DNA of 64,000 nt from Ruegeria faecimaris. GTDB lineage: Bacteria; Pseudomonadota; Alphaproteobacteria; Rhodobacterales; Rhodobacteraceae. Shown here piece after piece: positions 63,507-64,000 of the stretch (positions within the stretch are counted from its first letter, which is position 1; the number at the start of each line of letters is the position of its first letter). The translations under genes and the position numbers were made by a program. The DNA lies in assembly GCF_900182615.1 (NCBI RefSeq), contig NZ_FXTE01000017.1, positions 1 to 64,000 on the forward strand, written 5' to 3'. The notes beneath the pieces are model-generated. The model was not told where the DNA came from, ran no database searches, and saw only the letters and a program-made list of their open reading frames with translations.

Positions 63507-64000
63507 GTCTTCCATCCTTCAGGTATGCGTGCAGAACCACGAACAATCAGCGGTCCATCTATTTCCAATCGGTGCGGACCAACATCGGGCCCTTCGATTT
63601 TGCTCAGCAAAATGTCCACGGTTTCTGCAACCATACGGTTTGCAGGCTGTCGTACAGTGGTCAGGCTATAGGTTGGCCATGCCGCAACGGCCACATCGTC
63701 ATATCCGACAACCGAAACATCTTCGGGAATCCTTAGGCCCAACTCGAATCTGAGGGTGTCCATCACTGCAATAGCCATGTGGTCATTGGCCACAAAAACG
63801 GCGTCGGGCGGGTCCGAGGCAAACATCTCCAGCGTTGCCGCCCGCGACTGTTCGCTGGTGAAGTTCCCAACGCCGCGCGCATGCAGTTCCGCCCCCGCAT
63901 CATGCAAGGCGGCCCTGAAACCTGCTTCGCGGTCGCGCTGGGTCGACGCGCCTTCCCACCCGGCGATGTACCCGATCTTTTTATGCCCCCCGGCCAAAAG
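63503..64000 (-). CDS. LacI-type transcriptional regulator, C-terminal part (cut by window edge)
   Basis: The last 165 residues of a LacI/PurR-family repressor; the helix-turn-helix domain lies beyond the right edge. The visible sugar-binding-type effector domain has GHKKIGYIAG, FVANDHMAIAVMDTLRFELG and PEDVSVVGYDDVAVAAWPTY, all family hallmarks. Its stop overlaps the SnoaL-like start, so it is co-transcribed with, and likely controls, the cluster to its left. Frame remains open at 64000. Confidence 0.92.
   Translation of the reverse strand, partial: LLAGGHKKIGYIAGWEGASTQRDREAGFRAALHDAGAELHARGVGNFTSEQSRAATLEMFASDPPDAVFVANDHMAIAVMDTLRFELGLRIPEDVSVVGYDDVAVAAWPTYSLTTVRQPANRMVAETVDILLSKIEGPDVGPHRLEIDGPLIVRGSARIPEGWKT

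Overview
The window looks like chromosomal DNA of an alphaproteobacterium of the Rhodobacteraceae (Roseobacter group). The protein repertoire points there: TRAP transporters, a fused OppDF ATPase, an ECF sigma factor paired with a VWA protein, a phenylacetate catabolon, and a DUF2793 protein. The DNA is GC-rich and coding density is high. No tRNA, rRNA, CRISPR array or prophage was seen. The only mobile DNA is the end of an IS5-family element at the left edge. The genome assignment is inference from gene content; no search was run.

Left third (1-24 kb). After the IS edge come an ECF sigma factor with a membrane VWA protein (153-2632), an FMN/Fe-S glutamate-synthase-like membrane protein (2688-4268), two tandem CrcB fluoride-channel subunits (4449-5212), and a cytochrome bo quinol oxidase operon cyoABCD without cyoE (5229-9226). 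Next are a lytic transglycosylase with a peptidoglycan-binding domain and a complete oligopeptide ABC transporter oppABC-oppDF (11047-16411). A nucleotide-sugar set follows: galU, manC, fcl, gmd and ugd, with a DUF2793 protein in the middle. It makes UDP-glucose, UDP-glucuronate, GDP-mannose and GDP-fucose for surface polysaccharide.

Middle (24-50 kb). First is a catabolic island: a TRAP transporter, a diaminopropionate ammonia-lyase-like enzyme, an Lrp/AsnC regulator, an M20 deacylase, an M24 hydrolase and an Asp/Glu-racemase-family protein. Its layout recalls ectoine-degradation clusters, but the enzymes are not the same. Then comes a phenylacetate pathway: PaaK, PaaABCDE, PaaG, PaaZ, a fused FadB-like protein in place of PaaF/PaaH, a thiolase, PaaI, PaaX and a TetR regulator. 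A TRAP transporter and a cytochrome P450 form a tight operon inside it. Three 20-bp dyads of one design lie before the thiolase-paaABCDE operon, before paaZ, and between the FadB-like gene and paaG. They probably mark one TetR (PaaR-like) regulon that includes the TRAP-P450 genes.

Right third (50-64 kb). A phosphorus-scavenging group consists of a Tat-exported cyclic phosphodiesterase/nucleotidase (cpdB), an ugpBAEC glycerol-3-phosphate ABC transporter and a glycerophosphodiesterase, beside a LysR regulator. PHO-box-like repeats lie before both cpdB and ugpB. The window ends in a minus-strand cluster of unknown purpose: a LacI-type regulator (cut by the edge), a double SnoaL-like protein, a two-domain cupin lacking one usual ligand, a MetE-like zinc methyltransferase homologue, an alpha/beta hydrolase and an RraA/HMG-aldolase-like protein.

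A pattern seen across the window is that all four junctions between a transporter's substrate-binding protein and its first permease gene (opp, both TRAP systems, ugp) hold a strong hairpin.
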